A stretch of 64,000 nt of DNA, taken from Citrobacter rodentium NBRC 105723 = DSM 16636. GTDB taxonomy: Bacteria > Pseudomonadota > Gammaproteobacteria > Enterobacterales > Enterobacteriaceae. Position 1 is the first letter of the stretch. Each line of letters opens with the position of its first letter. Position numbers and translations under genes: made by a program. The stretch is from assembly GCF_021278985.1 (NCBI RefSeq), contig NZ_CP082833.1, positions 3,348,001-3,412,000 on the forward strand. Reading direction: 5' to 3'. The notes below the pieces were generated by a model. That model ran no database searches. It saw only the letters and a program-made list of their open reading frames with translations, and had not been told where the DNA came from. Below, one piece after another: positions 10,283 through 20,436 of the stretch.

Positions 10283-10633
10283 TCAGGTCCGGGTGATGGA
10301 GCAGGCTGTAAAGCGCATCATTTCGCCCAGCGTCCGCGTCACCTGCTTCAGCGCGTATTCCACCGCCGAAACGTCGCCGGTCAACACCACCGCGCCGGTA
10401 AAGCGGTCGAGAAAACCTATCTCCACCGCGCCGGATTTGGTGGCGATATCGCAGGCGATAATGGAGGCTTCACTGGGCGTAATGGTCAGGATCCCGATGG
10501 CTGAAACGTTTTCCTGTAACCCCAGCTTTTTAAACAGATCCTTACCGGGATTGGCGATCAAATGCGCCAGCGTGACCTGTTTACCCGGCACGTACTCCTG
10601 GATCATACGATCCGTCGTCGGTTCTCTTTCCAT
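10283..10633 (-). CDS. pduU: Microcompartment shell protein PduU
   Basis: This 116-residue circularly permuted BMC-domain protein forms hexamers whose N-terminal strands make a small beta-barrel over the pore. The wording matches Salmonella PduU almost throughout ([34 protein letters not shown]). Two ATG codons follow GGAGGG back to back; the second (10633) gives the family start MEREPTTDR and better spacing. The A of its ATG is the last base of the pduT stop TGA, so the two genes are coupled. Confidence 0.94.
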   Translation of the reverse strand: MEREPTTDRMIQEYVPGKQVTLAHLIANPGKDLFKKLGLQENVSAIGILTITPSEASIIACDIATKSGAVEIGFLDRFTGAVVLTGDVSAVEYALKQVTRTLGEMMRFTACSITRT

Positions 10634-11187
10634 CATCCCTCCACAATCTGACGCCACATTGCCTCATGCGGACGCGGGATCACCGAGCGGTAAACCAGCA
10701 GCCCTTTTTCTCCCGCATTTTCGCTGGCAACCGTCACCGCGTTGTTCACATCAGATATGTCGCCCGCAACCACCATGTAGCATTTTCCGCCGATACCGAA
10801 CGCCATATGGACGCGAACCAGGGTGACGTTAGAGGCTTTCACCGCCCGGTCAGCGGCGCTGATGCAGGCCGCCACGCTCCAGGTTTCGACAATCCCCACT
10901 GCCTGGCGGCGTTCGACGCTGTTCAGACCGCTAATGGCTGGCAGTATGCTGGCATGAATGTTCGGCAACACCAGACTGTCCACCAGCATTTCGCCGGCAA
11001 GCGAGGCGCCGGTTTCAATGGCCTGCTGCACCGCGCCGACATCCCCGCCCAGCATCAGCAGAAATTTACCGGGGCAAATCGTTTTGCTGACCAGCAGATC
11101 CACGCTGGCGCTTTTCAGCATGGCGTCGCCGGTTTCCATCCCTTTGGCAATGCTGGTGAGTTCTAAAATACCTATGGCCTGCGACAT
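10633..11187 (-). CDS. pduT: Shell protein PduT with iron-sulfur pore
   Basis: This 184-residue tandem BMC-domain protein forms trimers that resemble hexamers. Cys38 in the TICPGKF loop of the first domain is the residue that, from three subunits, holds a [4Fe-4S] cluster at the pore in Salmonella PduT. The cluster is thought to pass electrons across the shell, possibly to PduS, whose gene is next upstream with a gap of two bases. The second BMC domain starts near residue 95 ([21 protein letters not shown]). Confidence 0.94.
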   Translation of the reverse strand: MSQAIGILELTSIAKGMETGDAMLKSASVDLLVSKTICPGKFLLMLGGDVGAVQQAIETGASLAGEMLVDSLVLPNIHASILPAISGLNSVERRQAVGIVETWSVAACISAADRAVKASNVTLVRVHMAFGIGGKCYMVVAGDISDVNNAVTVASENAGEKGLLVYRSVIPRPHEAMWRQIVEG

Positions 11188-11189
11188 GG

Positions 11190-12545
11190 TTAACCTCTTA
11201 CAACGGTGATGGCCTGCTCTGTGATCTCACAGACAGTGCCGTCAATACTGGCGTGAACGGGGGCGCCCAGCGCATCTTGCGGAACATCGGCAACGCACTG
11301 CCCGCGCGTGACATGTTCGCCTTTTTGTACGCAGGGAACGGCGCTGGCGCCGATATGCTGGCGCAGCAGTAATGTGACTTTGTCAGCTACCGGTTCGTCC
11401 TGGCGCAGAGGCGCTTCCTGATACCACGGCGTTAATCCCAGTCTGGCGATCAGCCGTTTCACCGGCACCAGGCGATACTTCGCCATCTCATCAGCCGGGT
11501 TGAGCGGGCCTTCGTAGCGCTGGTTCTGCGCGCGCAGTTCTCGCTTGAGCATCCGGTTGATGCGCATTGGCGAAATGCCCACCGGACAGGCCACACTTTC
11601 GCAAACGTTGCATTCGGAGCAGGTGAGCGCGCTGAGCAGTAGCTGCGGCGTGGCTGCCTGATGAAAATTAACGGCGCGTACCAGCAAATGTGGAGAGAGT
11701 TCGTGGCCGATAAGATGTCTCGGGCAGAGATCGGTGCATAAGCGGCACTGTTCGCAGACGGTTCGCGCCACCGACAGCACGGTGCGCTCATCCTGCATGC
11801 GTCGTTTAATCAGTGGATGTGACTGCGGCAGAACCAGCAGGCCGCCGGTGGTTTTGCTTACCGGCGTTTCCAGCGAGGTCACAAGGCTGCCCATCATCGG
11901 TCCGCCGTTGATATAGCCCGGATCGGCTATCGTGGCGCCGCCCGCCATCTCCAGCACCTCGCGCAGCGACATCCCGATGGGAACAGTCACGGTCTGAGGA
12001 CGGGCAACCGCGCCGTTGACGGTCAACGTGCGGCGCGTGACCGGATACTGCTGCTCGACCGCGCGGGCGATATTCAGCACCGTCTGTACGTTATTGACCA
12101 CCACCCCGACGCTGACGGGCAGCGCTGCCGGAGGGACGCGGCGGCCCGTCGCCATCCAGATGGTCAGTACTTCATCTCCCGCCGGGTAGACGTCGGGCAA
12201 AATATGTAACCGTATCGCCGGAGGCAGAAGCGGGGTCAGGGCGGCGATAGCGGGCTGGTACTTCTCTTTCAGGGCAATAATGCCTTCAGCTGCGCCGGTT
12301 GCCTTCATCGCGTACTGTACGCCGCGTATCAGACGCGCCGCCTGTTGCGCCATGAGCTGTTGATCGACCTTCAGCATCGGTTCGCATTCCGCGGCGTTGA
12401 CCAGGAAAATTTCCACCTGCGCCTGTAGCTTGACGTGCGTCGGGAAGCCCGCGCCGCCCGCGCCGACGATCCCCGCAGCGCGCACGCGATCGCGGACCGT
12501 TTGCGCATCAATGTCGCTCATTTCGATATTCAGGGCGGTACTCAT
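11190..12545 (-). CDS. pduS: Cobalamin reductase PduS
   Basis: This 451-residue RnfC-like flavin and iron-sulfur protein reduces cob(III)alamin and cob(II)alamin inside the compartment so that PduO can re-adenosylate it. A glycine-rich flavin/NADH-binding motif [13 protein letters not shown] lies near residues 28-40. Two ferredoxin-type cluster motifs have all cysteines: 264, 267, 270, 274 ([12 protein letters not shown]) and 309, 312, 315, 320 ([13 protein letters not shown]). It overlaps pduQ by four bases (ATGA). Confidence 0.94.
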   Translation of the reverse strand: MSTALNIEMSDIDAQTVRDRVRAAGIVGAGGAGFPTHVKLQAQVEIFLVNAAECEPMLKVDQQLMAQQAARLIRGVQYAMKATGAAEGIIALKEKYQPAIAALTPLLPPAIRLHILPDVYPAGDEVLTIWMATGRRVPPAALPVSVGVVVNNVQTVLNIARAVEQQYPVTRRTLTVNGAVARPQTVTVPIGMSLREVLEMAGGATIADPGYINGGPMMGSLVTSLETPVSKTTGGLLVLPQSHPLIKRRMQDERTVLSVARTVCEQCRLCTDLCPRHLIGHELSPHLLVRAVNFHQAATPQLLLSALTCSECNVCESVACPVGISPMRINRMLKRELRAQNQRYEGPLNPADEMAKYRLVPVKRLIARLGLTPWYQEAPLRQDEPVADKVTLLLRQHIGASAVPCVQKGEHVTRGQCVADVPQDALGAPVHASIDGTVCEITEQAITVVRG

Positions 12546-13654
12546 AGCAGATCCTCAAGCAATTCCCGGATGGCGCTGGCATCGGCTGCTCTGGGATTGG
12601 TTTTGAGCGTCACGTCCGCCAGCGCGGCCTGCACCATCGCCGGTATGCGCTGGGCCCGGCCCTGCTTCTCCTCCTTCAGCGCCTCGTTGCTGGAGGGGAT
12701 GGCGCACGCTTTTTTAAGCTGCTCAATATGCTGCACCAGCGCATTGATGCAGGCGGTGTCACTGGCGCTGTCCGGGCAGAGATGACAGGCTTTGGCAAAG
12801 CGGGCGTAGCGTTTCGCCGCCCGCGGATCGTGGGCGTTGAAGCGGATAACCGGCGCCAGCAGGAGCGCATTCGCCAGCCCGTGCGGCAGATGAAACTGGC
12901 CGCCCAGTTGATGGGCGATGGCATGGTTCAGTCCCAGTCCCGCCTGGCTGAAGGCCATACCGGCGAGGGTCGAGGCGTTGTGCATTTTGCCGCGGGTGGC
13001 CAGACAGTCGCCTTTACGCACCGCTACCGGCAGATAGCGGAAAACAAGCTGCGCCGCTTTTTCGGCAAGGGCGTCGGTAAAATCGCTGGCGCGCGTCGAA
13101 ACATACGCTTCCAGCGCGTGGGTCAGCACGTCCATCCCGGTATTGGCGGTAATGGCCGGTGGCACGCTGACCACCAGCGTCGGGTCAAGGATCGCCATCG
13201 TCGGATAGAGCGCGTTATCGAACAGCGGATATTTAATCCCTTTTTGCGGATCGCTAATCACGCAGGCGCTGGTGACCTCCGAGCCCGTCCCGCTGGTGGT
13301 CGGAATGGCCACGCAGGTGTCGATTTCAATCCCGGACTGGCGGCTGAACCAGACAATCGCTTTCGCGGCGTCCAGCGCCGACCCGCCGCCGAAGCCAATC
13401 ACCACGTCGGGGCGCAGGGCCTGCATTTGCGCAATGCCTTCGACCACGGTGGCGATGGTCGGATCCGGCGTGATCTCGCTGAACACGCTGATACGGTTGC
13501 TGGCCGGTAACGCCGCGCGCAGGATATCGATCAGCGGCGAGCGCGCCAGAAAGCCGTCGCAGATAATCCACACGTGCTTATCGCTAAAACGACCAAGCAC
13601 CTTCAGGCTTCCCGGACCGCTGTACAACCGCGTTTGCAGTGAAAAGGTATTCAT
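12542..13654 (-). CDS. pduQ: 1-propanol dehydrogenase PduQ
   Basis: This 370-residue group III iron-dependent alcohol dehydrogenase reduces propionaldehyde to 1-propanol and recycles NADH to NAD+ for PduP inside the compartment. Visible motifs are the NAD-binding GGGSALDAAKAI near residue 90, IPTTSGTGSE, and the metal-binding region with histidines in GLNHAIAHQLGG and HLPHG. A GTG two codons upstream (13660) would also be in frame; ATG 13654 gives the family start MNTFSLQTR and has a GAGG site. Confidence 0.95.
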   Translation of the reverse strand: MNTFSLQTRLYSGPGSLKVLGRFSDKHVWIICDGFLARSPLIDILRAALPASNRISVFSEITPDPTIATVVEGIAQMQALRPDVVIGFGGGSALDAAKAIVWFSRQSGIEIDTCVAIPTTSGTGSEVTSACVISDPQKGIKYPLFDNALYPTMAILDPTLVVSVPPAITANTGMDVLTHALEAYVSTRASDFTDALAEKAAQLVFRYLPVAVRKGDCLATRGKMHNASTLAGMAFSQAGLGLNHAIAHQLGGQFHLPHGLANALLLAPVIRFNAHDPRAAKRYARFAKACHLCPDSASDTACINALVQHIEQLKKACAIPSSNEALKEEKQGRAQRIPAMVQAALADVTLKTNPRAADASAIRELLEDLL

Positions 13655-13664
13655 CCCCACCTCG

Positions 13665-15050
13665 TTAGCGGATTGAGAAGCCGTTGGTCAGCACGCAGCG
13701 GCGCGAGCGGGCGAAGGTGCGCGCTGAAGTGGTGCCTTCGCCGGTCGGCGTGGCGATGGTGAAGGTGGTAAACCCTTCGCCGCCGACGCCGATGCCCGCA
13801 TAGGAAGGGCCATTTTTCACAAAAATGGAGGTCTGCAGCGTTCGCGCGGCAAGATTCAGCCGCGACACGTTTTGCGAGTGCATGATGGCGGTGTGATGTA
13901 AGCCTTCCTCCACTTTCAGCGCCAGCGACAATGCGGCGTCAAAATCTTTCACCTTCACCACGGGGAGCATCGGCATCAGCTGTTCGCTGGTGACCCAACT
14001 GTCGTCAGCGTTGACGACGCCGATCAGCAGGCGCGGCGCTTTGGCCGGAACGTTGATACCTGCCGCTTCAAGCATTACCGACGGGCTTTTACCGACCAGT
14101 TTTTTATTCGCGACGCCATCCGCCAGGCAGACCGCGCGCAGTTTGTCTGTTTCCGCCGGACTGAGCAGCAGCGCGCCGAAGCTTTGCATCTGCTGAATGA
14201 GCTGTTCGGCGACCGACTCCACGACGATCAGGCTTTTCTCGGCGATGCAGGGGAGGTTGTAGTCAAATGAGGCGCCGTTAATGATATCTTCCGCCGCTTT
14301 AACGATATCGGCGGTTTCATCGACGATACACGGCGGGTTGCCCGCACCGGCGCCAATCACTTTTTTCCCGCTTTTCATCCCCATCGCCACGATGCCCGGG
14401 CCGCCGGTAATCGCCAGAACGGCAATTTTCGGGTGCGCCATCATCTGCTGAGTGGCTTCAAAGGTGGGTTCGGCCACCGTAACCACCAGGTTACGAATGC
14501 CGCAGCTGCGAAACACGATATCCTCGATCATGGCGATAAGCTTCAGCGACACGGCTTTTGCGCCCGGGTGCGGACTGAAATAGACGCTGTTACCGGCAGC
14601 CAGCATACTGATGCTGTTGTTGATGATGGTTTCTGTCGGATTAGTGCTTGGGGCGACGGAGCCGATAACGCCAAACGGCGAATATTCAAACAGCACCATG
14701 CCGCCGTCGCCGGTGAGCGCGGTGGTGGTCAGATCTTCGATTCCTGGCGTATTTTCCAGCGCCGCTTTGTTCTTGAGGTATTTATCCTCTTTGTTGCCCA
14801 TTCCCGTTTCCGTCGCGCTCTCTTCCGCCAGGGCGGTAAGCTGCGGCGCGAGCTCTTCGCGGATGGCGCTGATAATGGCGCTGCGCGTTTTCAGAGGAGA
14901 CTGCTGATAGCGCAAAAACGCCTGGTGCGCGGCGTCGATAGCCTCGCCAACCGACTGAAAAATACCGTTGCCTTTTTGTTCGGTTTTCGCTGGCGTCAGT
15001 TGTTCAGTCAGGATCGTGCGGATGAGGGTTTCCAGTTCAGAAGTATTCAT
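13665..15050 (-). CDS. pduP: CoA-acylating propionaldehyde dehydrogenase PduP
   Basis: This 461-residue aldehyde dehydrogenase oxidises propionaldehyde to propionyl-CoA with NAD+. The first 18 residues (MNTSELETLIRTILTEQL) form the amphipathic helix that in Salmonella targets PduP into the microcompartment. The likely catalytic cysteine is Cys268 in NLPCIAEKS. NAD-binding elements include ITGGPGIV and the Gly-rich GAGAGNPP. It sits between pduO (four-base overlap) and pduQ (10 bases) and shares its NAD pool with PduQ. Confidence 0.95.
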   Translation of the reverse strand: MNTSELETLIRTILTEQLTPAKTEQKGNGIFQSVGEAIDAAHQAFLRYQQSPLKTRSAIISAIREELAPQLTALAEESATETGMGNKEDKYLKNKAALENTPGIEDLTTTALTGDGGMVLFEYSPFGVIGSVAPSTNPTETIINNSISMLAAGNSVYFSPHPGAKAVSLKLIAMIEDIVFRSCGIRNLVVTVAEPTFEATQQMMAHPKIAVLAITGGPGIVAMGMKSGKKVIGAGAGNPPCIVDETADIVKAAEDIINGASFDYNLPCIAEKSLIVVESVAEQLIQQMQSFGALLLSPAETDKLRAVCLADGVANKKLVGKSPSVMLEAAGINVPAKAPRLLIGVVNADDSWVTSEQLMPMLPVVKVKDFDAALSLALKVEEGLHHTAIMHSQNVSRLNLAARTLQTSIFVKNGPSYAGIGVGGEGFTTFTIATPTGEGTTSARTFARSRRCVLTNGFSIR

Positions 15051-16054
15051 TGATGTGTTCTCACGTTAAGGGCCGCAATCGCAGCCTGTGCAATGTCCAT
15101 GTCCTGTTCAACGCTGCCACCGCTGATCCCAAGACCCCCAATAAGCATTTCGTCACGCCACAGCGGAAAGCCGCCGCCAAAGGTGACGACTTTTCCCTGC
15201 ATATGGCTTTCCAGCCCGTACAGCGGCGCGCCGGGCTGGACCGCGCCCGCAAGTTCATGGGTTGCCGTTTTCATCGCCACCGCCGTCCAGGCTTTTTTCG
15301 GCGCCAGTTCGCTGCTGACCAGCAGCGCGTCGGGCATGCGCCAGGTGACGGCTTCCGTGCCGTTGGCGTCAACAATGCTGACCACCACCGGGACGTTTAT
15401 CTCCTGCGCCCGCGCCACGGCGGCGCGGATGATCTGATGAAGTTCGCTAAAAGAGAGCGACATGGTGGACTCCTTCACGGTGGCGGGATGTGCGGAAGCC
15501 AGATAGCGCTTCGTCACTTCCTGCACAATCCGGGACTGATGCGCGTCGTGATCTTCCGCGCGGGCCAGGGCATATAAGCAATCTGACAGGCGGTTGATGT
15601 AACGCATCAGGACGTGTCTGACGGTGGTCGTCGCGGATAGCTCAACCAGACGGCGTTCCGCCCGGCGCGCCAGCGTGCGGGCGAAGTGCAGGCGGCTGGC
15701 CGCTTCGCTGCGACCCGGTAAAATAAAGCTGCGCAGTGGCGCAACGCGGCCCATCGCCGCATCGATAGCCGCTTCCAGCGCGGCGATTTCTTCAGTGCTG
15801 ATATAGCGCTGCTCAGGAGAGGGCCGTTCGCTTTCGCTGGCAAGCTCCGCGCTGAACCAGAAAATTTGCTGCTGAATGGCTTCCAGCAGAGCGCGATGGT
15901 GTGCGTTATCGGTGGCGCAGGCGCACAGGCTTAGCGCGGCGTTTAGTTCATCTAACGTGCCGTAAGCCTCTACGCGCGGATGCGTTTTGCTGACGCGCTG
16001 GCCGCTGAACAGCGAAGTGGTGCCTGCATCACCGGTTCGGGTGTAAATCGCCAT
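15047..16054 (-). CDS. pduO: ATP:cob(I)alamin adenosyltransferase PduO
   Basis: This 335-residue two-domain protein has an N-terminal adenosyltransferase domain with the ATP-binding loop YTRTGDAGTTSLFSG at residues 4-18 and the RVEAYGTLDELNA motif. The C-terminal DUF336/HbpS-like domain (from about residue 200, SFSELHQIIRAAVARAQE) is known in Salmonella PduO to bind heme or corrinoid-type ligands, with unclear purpose. It restores adenosylcobalamin for the diol dehydratase. The gene overlaps pduP by four bases. Confidence 0.95.
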   Translation of the reverse strand: MAIYTRTGDAGTTSLFSGQRVSKTHPRVEAYGTLDELNAALSLCACATDNAHHRALLEAIQQQIFWFSAELASESERPSPEQRYISTEEIAALEAAIDAAMGRVAPLRSFILPGRSEAASRLHFARTLARRAERRLVELSATTTVRHVLMRYINRLSDCLYALARAEDHDAHQSRIVQEVTKRYLASAHPATVKESTMSLSFSELHQIIRAAVARAQEINVPVVVSIVDANGTEAVTWRMPDALLVSSELAPKKAWTAVAMKTATHELAGAVQPGAPLYGLESHMQGKVVTFGGGFPLWRDEMLIGGLGISGGSVEQDMDIAQAAIAALNVRTHQ

Positions 16055-16063
16055 AGCGCCCCC

Positions 16064-16339
16064 TTAACGAGAAAGCGTGTCGACGATGCCGACAACCGCT
16101 AAATCGATGGCCTCGTTCGGCCCGGAAAAAACGTGTCTGGCGCTTGAGCCGCTGCTCAGCAGCACCAGTTCGCCAACCCCAGCGCCCACGGAGTCAACGG
16201 CTACCTCATCGCCCGCGGTCGGGTTTGCAGGCAGTTCGCCGTCGGCGCTCACCCGGCGCACCAGCAGAAGTTTTTTCCCGACCAGAGAGGGCGATTTTTG
16301 CGTGGATACCACCGCGCCTGTAACACGTGCCAGATGCAT
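16064..16339 (-). CDS. pduN: Microcompartment vertex protein PduN
   Basis: This 91-residue EutN/CcmL-family protein forms pentamers that cap the vertices of the polyhedral shell. The start [27 protein letters not shown] is typical, with [26 protein letters not shown] in the middle. Without such pentamers shells do not close. It is placed in the usual order between pduM (3 bases) and pduO (9 bases). Confidence 0.94.
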   Translation of the reverse strand: MHLARVTGAVVSTQKSPSLVGKKLLLVRRVSADGELPANPTAGDEVAVDSVGAGVGELVLLSSGSSARHVFSGPNEAIDLAVVGIVDTLSR

Positions 16340-16342
16340 GGT

Positions 16343-16834
16343 TCACTCCTGCTTAAAAAATTGGATGTTGCGGGAGCTCGCGGCATCGCGAGCCAGCGCG
16401 GTAACAATACATTTGCGTGGCAGCACCAGCAGTCCGTGGTCCGAGCGGACGACGTCGGCATAGGTGACCAGCCGGGTGGGGTGCAGCATCACGCGCATCC
16501 CCTGTTCATCGCAGAACGTCAGCGGTAGCCGGGCCAGCTTTTTCACCGGCAGCGCGGGTAACAACGCGCGCTGTAGCGAAATGCGCACCCGTAGACCCGA
16601 CGCCAGCGCGTCGTGGAGGAGGGCGGCGGCGCTATCCGACCTGTCGTTTTCCGCGATCTGCCTGAGCAGGGACAGATCAGCCTGCAAAACGTGCAGGGCG
16701 GCATACCGGCAAAACAGCGTGCGGGAAGGCGTCTCCCGCAGCTGCGCGACGCTCAGCGCGATGGCGCTGTCGGCACGCTGTCGCAGGCGGGCGACCACCT
16801 CCTCAACGATGCGCTGCAACAGTTCGTCGTTCAT
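16343..16834 (-). CDS. pduM: Microcompartment assembly protein PduM
   Basis: This 163-residue protein is specific to pdu loci. In Salmonella it is a structural component without which compartments are malformed; no catalytic activity is known. Residues 1-18 (MNDELLQRIVEEVVARLR) form an amphipathic helix like the targeting helices of PduD and PduP. It overlaps the end of pduL by four bases. The body has no motif I recognise. Confidence 0.9.
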   Translation of the reverse strand: MNDELLQRIVEEVVARLRQRADSAIALSVAQLRETPSRTLFCRYAALHVLQADLSLLRQIAENDRSDSAAALLHDALASGLRVRISLQRALLPALPVKKLARLPLTFCDEQGMRVMLHPTRLVTYADVVRSDHGLLVLPRKCIVTALARDAASSRNIQFFKQE

Positions 16835-17463
16835 CGCGGCGCGGCCAGCGTGGCGAACGCGCCGGGAGCATCTGCCCCGGCGGCATTGGCTTCGTCGGTG
16901 TCGATATGCATCTCCAGACGCATATCGGGCGAGACGCGAACGGCGACGTTATCGAAAATGAGCCGACGCCCGGTGCCTTCAATCGCCACGCAGACGCTGT
17001 CGCCGTGGGTAACGCGCAGGATCAGGGCGTCCAGCGGCGACATATGGATATGGCGCTGAGCGACAATGACGCCAGAGGCGAGCGTGATTTCGGCGAAAGG
17101 ACTGATGAGGCGGATACCGGGCGTGCCCTTGAGATCGCCGGACATCCGCAGCGGCGCGGCAATCCCCAGCGTCCTGGCATCCGTTCGCGAAATTTCTACC
17201 TGGCTGGTGCTGCGCAGCGGCCCCAGCAGACGAACGTTTTTAAGCTCGCCTTTAGGACCCGCCAGCGTCACCGTCTGTTCGGCGGCGTACTGCCCCGGTT
17301 GCAGGAGCGCTTTTTTCTCGCTTATCGGCCGTCCCGGAAAAAGACGGGCATAATCTTCGGCGCTCAGGTGAATATGCCGATTGGAAACGCCCAACGGAAT
17401 CGGGCGCTCCCGCATCTCATCCAGCACTTTGCTGACCGTCGTCTCCAGAAGGTGTTTATCCAT
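16831..17463 (-). CDS. pduL: Phosphate propanoyltransferase PduL
   Basis: This 210-residue phosphotransacylase of the PTAC family, unrelated to Pta, turns propionyl-CoA and phosphate into propionyl phosphate and frees CoA within the compartment. Its two beta-barrel halves carry the zinc-binding histidine motifs SNRHIHLS near residue 30 and AQRHIHMSPLDA near residue 137. The N-terminal MDKHLLETTVSKVLDEM resembles an encapsulation helix. It lies five bases after pduK. Confidence 0.95.
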   Translation of the reverse strand: MDKHLLETTVSKVLDEMRERPIPLGVSNRHIHLSAEDYARLFPGRPISEKKALLQPGQYAAEQTVTLAGPKGELKNVRLLGPLRSTSQVEISRTDARTLGIAAPLRMSGDLKGTPGIRLISPFAEITLASGVIVAQRHIHMSPLDALILRVTHGDSVCVAIEGTGRRLIFDNVAVRVSPDMRLEMHIDTDEANAAGADAPGAFATLAAPR

Positions 17464-17468
17464 TACGC

Positions 17469-17930
17469 TTAACCTCGTTTACCTGAATGCAGGCAGAGCG
17501 TCCGGGGTTCGCCTTTTTGCCGCGGGCAGGCCGGGTCGAGGCACAGATTACAGCTGATAACCTCATTTTCCGACGCCGCTTCCGGTACAGGCTCCTCTGC
17601 AACAACTTCCGTTTCCGGTTCTTCGATGGCGACCGGCGTGGGGGCTGGCGCTGGCGTGACGCTTGTCGCCCGGCAAAGAATGCCCTCGCCGGGTCTGGCG
17701 ATCACTTTATGCGCCACCAGGCCATCGCGCTGTTCGGCAAAGCTGGCGCCGGTGATGATGGCCGACTGCACTGAGGCCACATCACCGGTGACTTTGATCA
17801 CCGTCCAGCCTGAACCGTTGGTTTTTTCAAGGCCAACCAGCGTGATGGAAGCGGCTTTCGCCATGACATCCGCGCAACTGATGGCTAATGCCAGACCACT
17901 AACTTCAAGTAATCCCAGTGATTGCTTCAC
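17469..17930 (-). CDS. pduK: Shell protein PduK with cysteine-rich tail
   Basis: This 153-residue minor shell protein has a single BMC domain in residues 1-85 (SLGLLEVSGLALAISCADVMAKAA), an acidic Pro/Glu-rich linker (about 92-120) and a C-terminal tail with Cys127, Cys130, Cys135 and Cys146. The cysteines probably hold an iron-sulfur cluster or another metal; PduK from Salmonella is reported to have such an extension. The partner of the tail is not known. It lies between pduJ and pduL. Confidence 0.92.
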   Translation of the reverse strand: MKQSLGLLEVSGLALAISCADVMAKAASITLVGLEKTNGSGWTVIKVTGDVASVQSAIITGASFAEQRDGLVAHKVIARPGEGILCRATSVTPAPAPTPVAIEEPETEVVAEEPVPEAASENEVISCNLCLDPACPRQKGEPRTLCLHSGKRG

Positions 17931-17953
17931 GCTGTGCTCCTTTTCGACAGTAC

Positions 17954-18229
17954 TCAGGCGGACTTCGGTAAAATGGCCTCAACGTCGCTGTGCGGACGCG
18001 GGATAACGTGGCAGGATTTCACTTCGCCCACCGCGCTTGCCGCCGCGCTGCCCGCGTCAACCGCCGCTTTCACCGCGCCGACGTCGCCGCGAACCATAAC
18101 GGTAACGAGGCCAGAGCCGATTTTTTCATAGCCGACCAGCTGCACGTTGGCGGATTTCACCATCGCATCTGCGGCTTCAATGGCGCCGACCAACCCTTTT
18201 GTTTCAACCAGCCCTAATGCGTTATTCAT
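17954..18229 (-). CDS. pduJ: Major shell protein PduJ
   Basis: This 91-residue BMC-domain protein forms the hexameric tiles of the shell facets and can make propanediol-permeable pores when in the right gene position. It is nearly the same as PduA encoded at 24143-24427 ([42 protein letters not shown]), so the two are duplicates. ATG 18229 gives the family start MNNALGLVE; the frame extends to 18256 without support. Confidence 0.96.
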   Translation of the reverse strand: MNNALGLVETKGLVGAIEAADAMVKSANVQLVGYEKIGSGLVTVMVRGDVGAVKAAVDAGSAAASAVGEVKSCHVIPRPHSDVEAILPKSA

Positions 18230-18248
18230 ACTGCGATTCTCCTGTGGA

Positions 18249-18599
18249 TTAAGCATTGAGATCCCGAAAGGGGATCCCTTTGACTAACCTTGCCGCGTTG
18301 TTTCCTGTACTTCGCCGGTCAAGGCTGTTTTGGCGATACGTCAGCGTAAACAGCGGCGCTGAAGTGGGTAAATTCTTGTAATGCACAACCAGCGTTTCCC
18401 GATCGCAGGCAATGCCGACAAGCAGCGGAGACTGGCGCGCCGCCTGCCAGGCGCTCTGCACCACGTCACCGTCGCGCTGGCGCTGAATGACGAAAGGAAT
18501 GCCTTCTTCTTCGATGCCGAGCAGCACCTCCTGCCAGAGGGAAAGGCTGTCGCCAACGGGGACGATGACAATGGCTGGCGTCGTGAGGTTACTGTCCAC
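18249..18599 (-). CDS. pduH: Diol dehydratase reactivase small subunit PduH
   Basis: This 116-residue protein pairs with PduG to swap damaged cobalamin out of the diol dehydratase. The sequence ([30 protein letters not shown]) shows the similarity of this subunit to the dehydratase medium subunit PduD, which has [19 protein letters not shown]; this likeness allows subunit exchange. It overlaps pduG by 11 bases. Confidence 0.93.
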   Translation of the reverse strand: MDSNLTTPAIVIVPVGDSLSLWQEVLLGIEEEGIPFVIQRQRDGDVVQSAWQAARQSPLLVGIACDRETLVVHYKNLPTSAPLFTLTYRQNSLDRRSTGNNAARLVKGIPFRDLNA

Positions 18600-20421
18600 G
18601 GGCGAACTCCTTATGCCAGGAGAGGATCAGACCGGTGGCGACGGCGTTTCGCGGACCTTCGACGCCGCGGATATTTCCGCGCCCGGCGACCAGCCGGTAG
18701 TGCGCCAGCGCGTCCGTCACCAGCTGCGGCACCTCAAAGTCCAGCGAGGAGCCGCCCACCAGCACCACAAACGGAATATCGCGAATGTTGCCGGTTGGGC
18801 TGACCTGACGCAGCGCGCGCAGGGCGTTGGTCACAAATACGCGCTCTTTGGCGCTACGGCGAACGGCGCGCACTTTTTCCAGCGGCAGATCGCCCGGCAG
18901 CGGCACCAGCTCATCGGGCTTGACCACGCAAACGCGGGCGAAGACTGTCGGCGGGAGCGGCCCGGGGAAGAACTGAACGCTGCCGTCCTCATGGCGTAAA
19001 TGGAACAGACTTTCCACCTTGGCGAGCGGATATTTTTTAATCTCTTCGGCCAGATAGCGGTCCTCCAGCCCCAGCTCGCGGGCGATGATCATTGTGACCA
19101 TATCGCCCGCTCCGGCGAGGTGGGTGGCGATAATGTCACCCTGCGGATTAATGATGGATGCATCGGTGGAACCGGCGCCTAAATCCAGAATCGCCAGCGG
19201 GCAGGTGGTGCCCGGCGTGGTTAACGCGCCGAGAATCGCGGCTTCGGCTTCCGCGCCGCCGACCTGCACGTCAACGTTCAGCTTTTCTTTGATTTCACTG
19301 GCGATCATCGCCATCTGCAGGCGATCGGATTTCACCATCGAGGCAATGCCCACCGCCTGCTCCAGCGAAAATTCCCCCGCCAGCCCGCCGGTCACGCTGA
19401 CCGGCACCGCGGTGTCAACGGCCAGCAGATCCTGAATGAAGATCTCGTTGCTGGGCTTGTTGGTCAGCTCCGCCATGGTCTGGCGAACGTGCTCCAGCAT
19501 ACCGCCGATATTGGTGCCGGCTTCACCGGTGACGTTATCCAGCTTCGGGCAGTCGCCCACCGCTTTCATAATGGCGTCGGCGCCCGCAGCAACATCGACC
19601 CGCACGGTGCGGCCCTGCGTATGCAGTTCAATATTTCCGGCGGGAATAGCGCGGGCTTTCACGTCGCCTGACGGCGTTTTGACCACCACGGCGGAGCGGT
19701 TGCCGATCAGGGCGCGCGCCATCGGCACAATATTTTTGGTCTCCTCCGCGTCCAGCTTAAACACCGTGGCGATGCCGTAGGGGTTCGACAGCGTTTCAAT
19801 CACTTTTCCGGGAACGGCGACTTCAATCGCCGCCAGCATCCCGAGCGGTATGCGGTCGATGTATAACACCTCGTCAACGATGGGCAGCGGTTTTTCCAGC
19901 CGGTTGCTGACCAGTACGCCATCGTCCTGCTGTAAAATGACGCCGGTTAACTGATAGCCCGCGCGAACCGAGGCGTTAATCATGGTGGCGACATCGGCGA
20001 AATCGAACGCCGAAGAAACCACCAGGATGAAAGGGGCGTCCGCCGGTCGGGTTAACAACTCTTCCGGCGTAATGGTTATGCCCACGCCGAGACCCGCGCC
20101 ACCCGGTGTTTTCGGGTTATGGCCGATCATGGTGGACTCGGTGATGATGGTCTCGGTAATCGTTTCCATCGCCACGTCGCCAATCACCGGTGTGGCTTCG
20201 TTAATGCGGATGAGCGAAATATCGCTGACATTGATGCCTGCGCTGTTGGCCGCCCGCGTCAGCGCCTCCTGAATGCCGAACACATTGCGTAATGTGCCCT
20301 TGATTCCGGTGGTTTCCGCCAGCGCGCTGCCGGTAATGGTCAGCGCGCCGGACGCATCAAGCCTCGCCAGAGCGACCTCTGTCGATGAGTTGCCGATGTC
20401 AATGCCAGCTATATATCGCAT
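18589..20421 (-). CDS. pduG: Diol dehydratase reactivase large subunit PduG
   Basis: This 610-residue actin/Hsp70-like ATPase is the chaperone part of the reactivating factor. It hydrolyses ATP to release inactive cobalamin from the dehydratase. Phosphate-binding loops typical of the fold are present: IAGIDIGNSSTEVAL at the N-terminus and LAILDLGAGSTDASII near residue 407. The swivelling domain lies in between. The gap to pduE is 15 bases and it overlaps pduH. Confidence 0.95.
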   Translation of the reverse strand: MRYIAGIDIGNSSTEVALARLDASGALTITGSALAETTGIKGTLRNVFGIQEALTRAANSAGINVSDISLIRINEATPVIGDVAMETITETIITESTMIGHNPKTPGGAGLGVGITITPEELLTRPADAPFILVVSSAFDFADVATMINASVRAGYQLTGVILQQDDGVLVSNRLEKPLPIVDEVLYIDRIPLGMLAAIEVAVPGKVIETLSNPYGIATVFKLDAEETKNIVPMARALIGNRSAVVVKTPSGDVKARAIPAGNIELHTQGRTVRVDVAAGADAIMKAVGDCPKLDNVTGEAGTNIGGMLEHVRQTMAELTNKPSNEIFIQDLLAVDTAVPVSVTGGLAGEFSLEQAVGIASMVKSDRLQMAMIASEIKEKLNVDVQVGGAEAEAAILGALTTPGTTCPLAILDLGAGSTDASIINPQGDIIATHLAGAGDMVTMIIARELGLEDRYLAEEIKKYPLAKVESLFHLRHEDGSVQFFPGPLPPTVFARVCVVKPDELVPLPGDLPLEKVRAVRRSAKERVFVTNALRALRQVSPTGNIRDIPFVVLVGGSSLDFEVPQLVTDALAHYRLVAGRGNIRGVEGPRNAVATGLILSWHKEFARGQ

Positions 20422-20436
20422 CGCGTTTCCTTAACC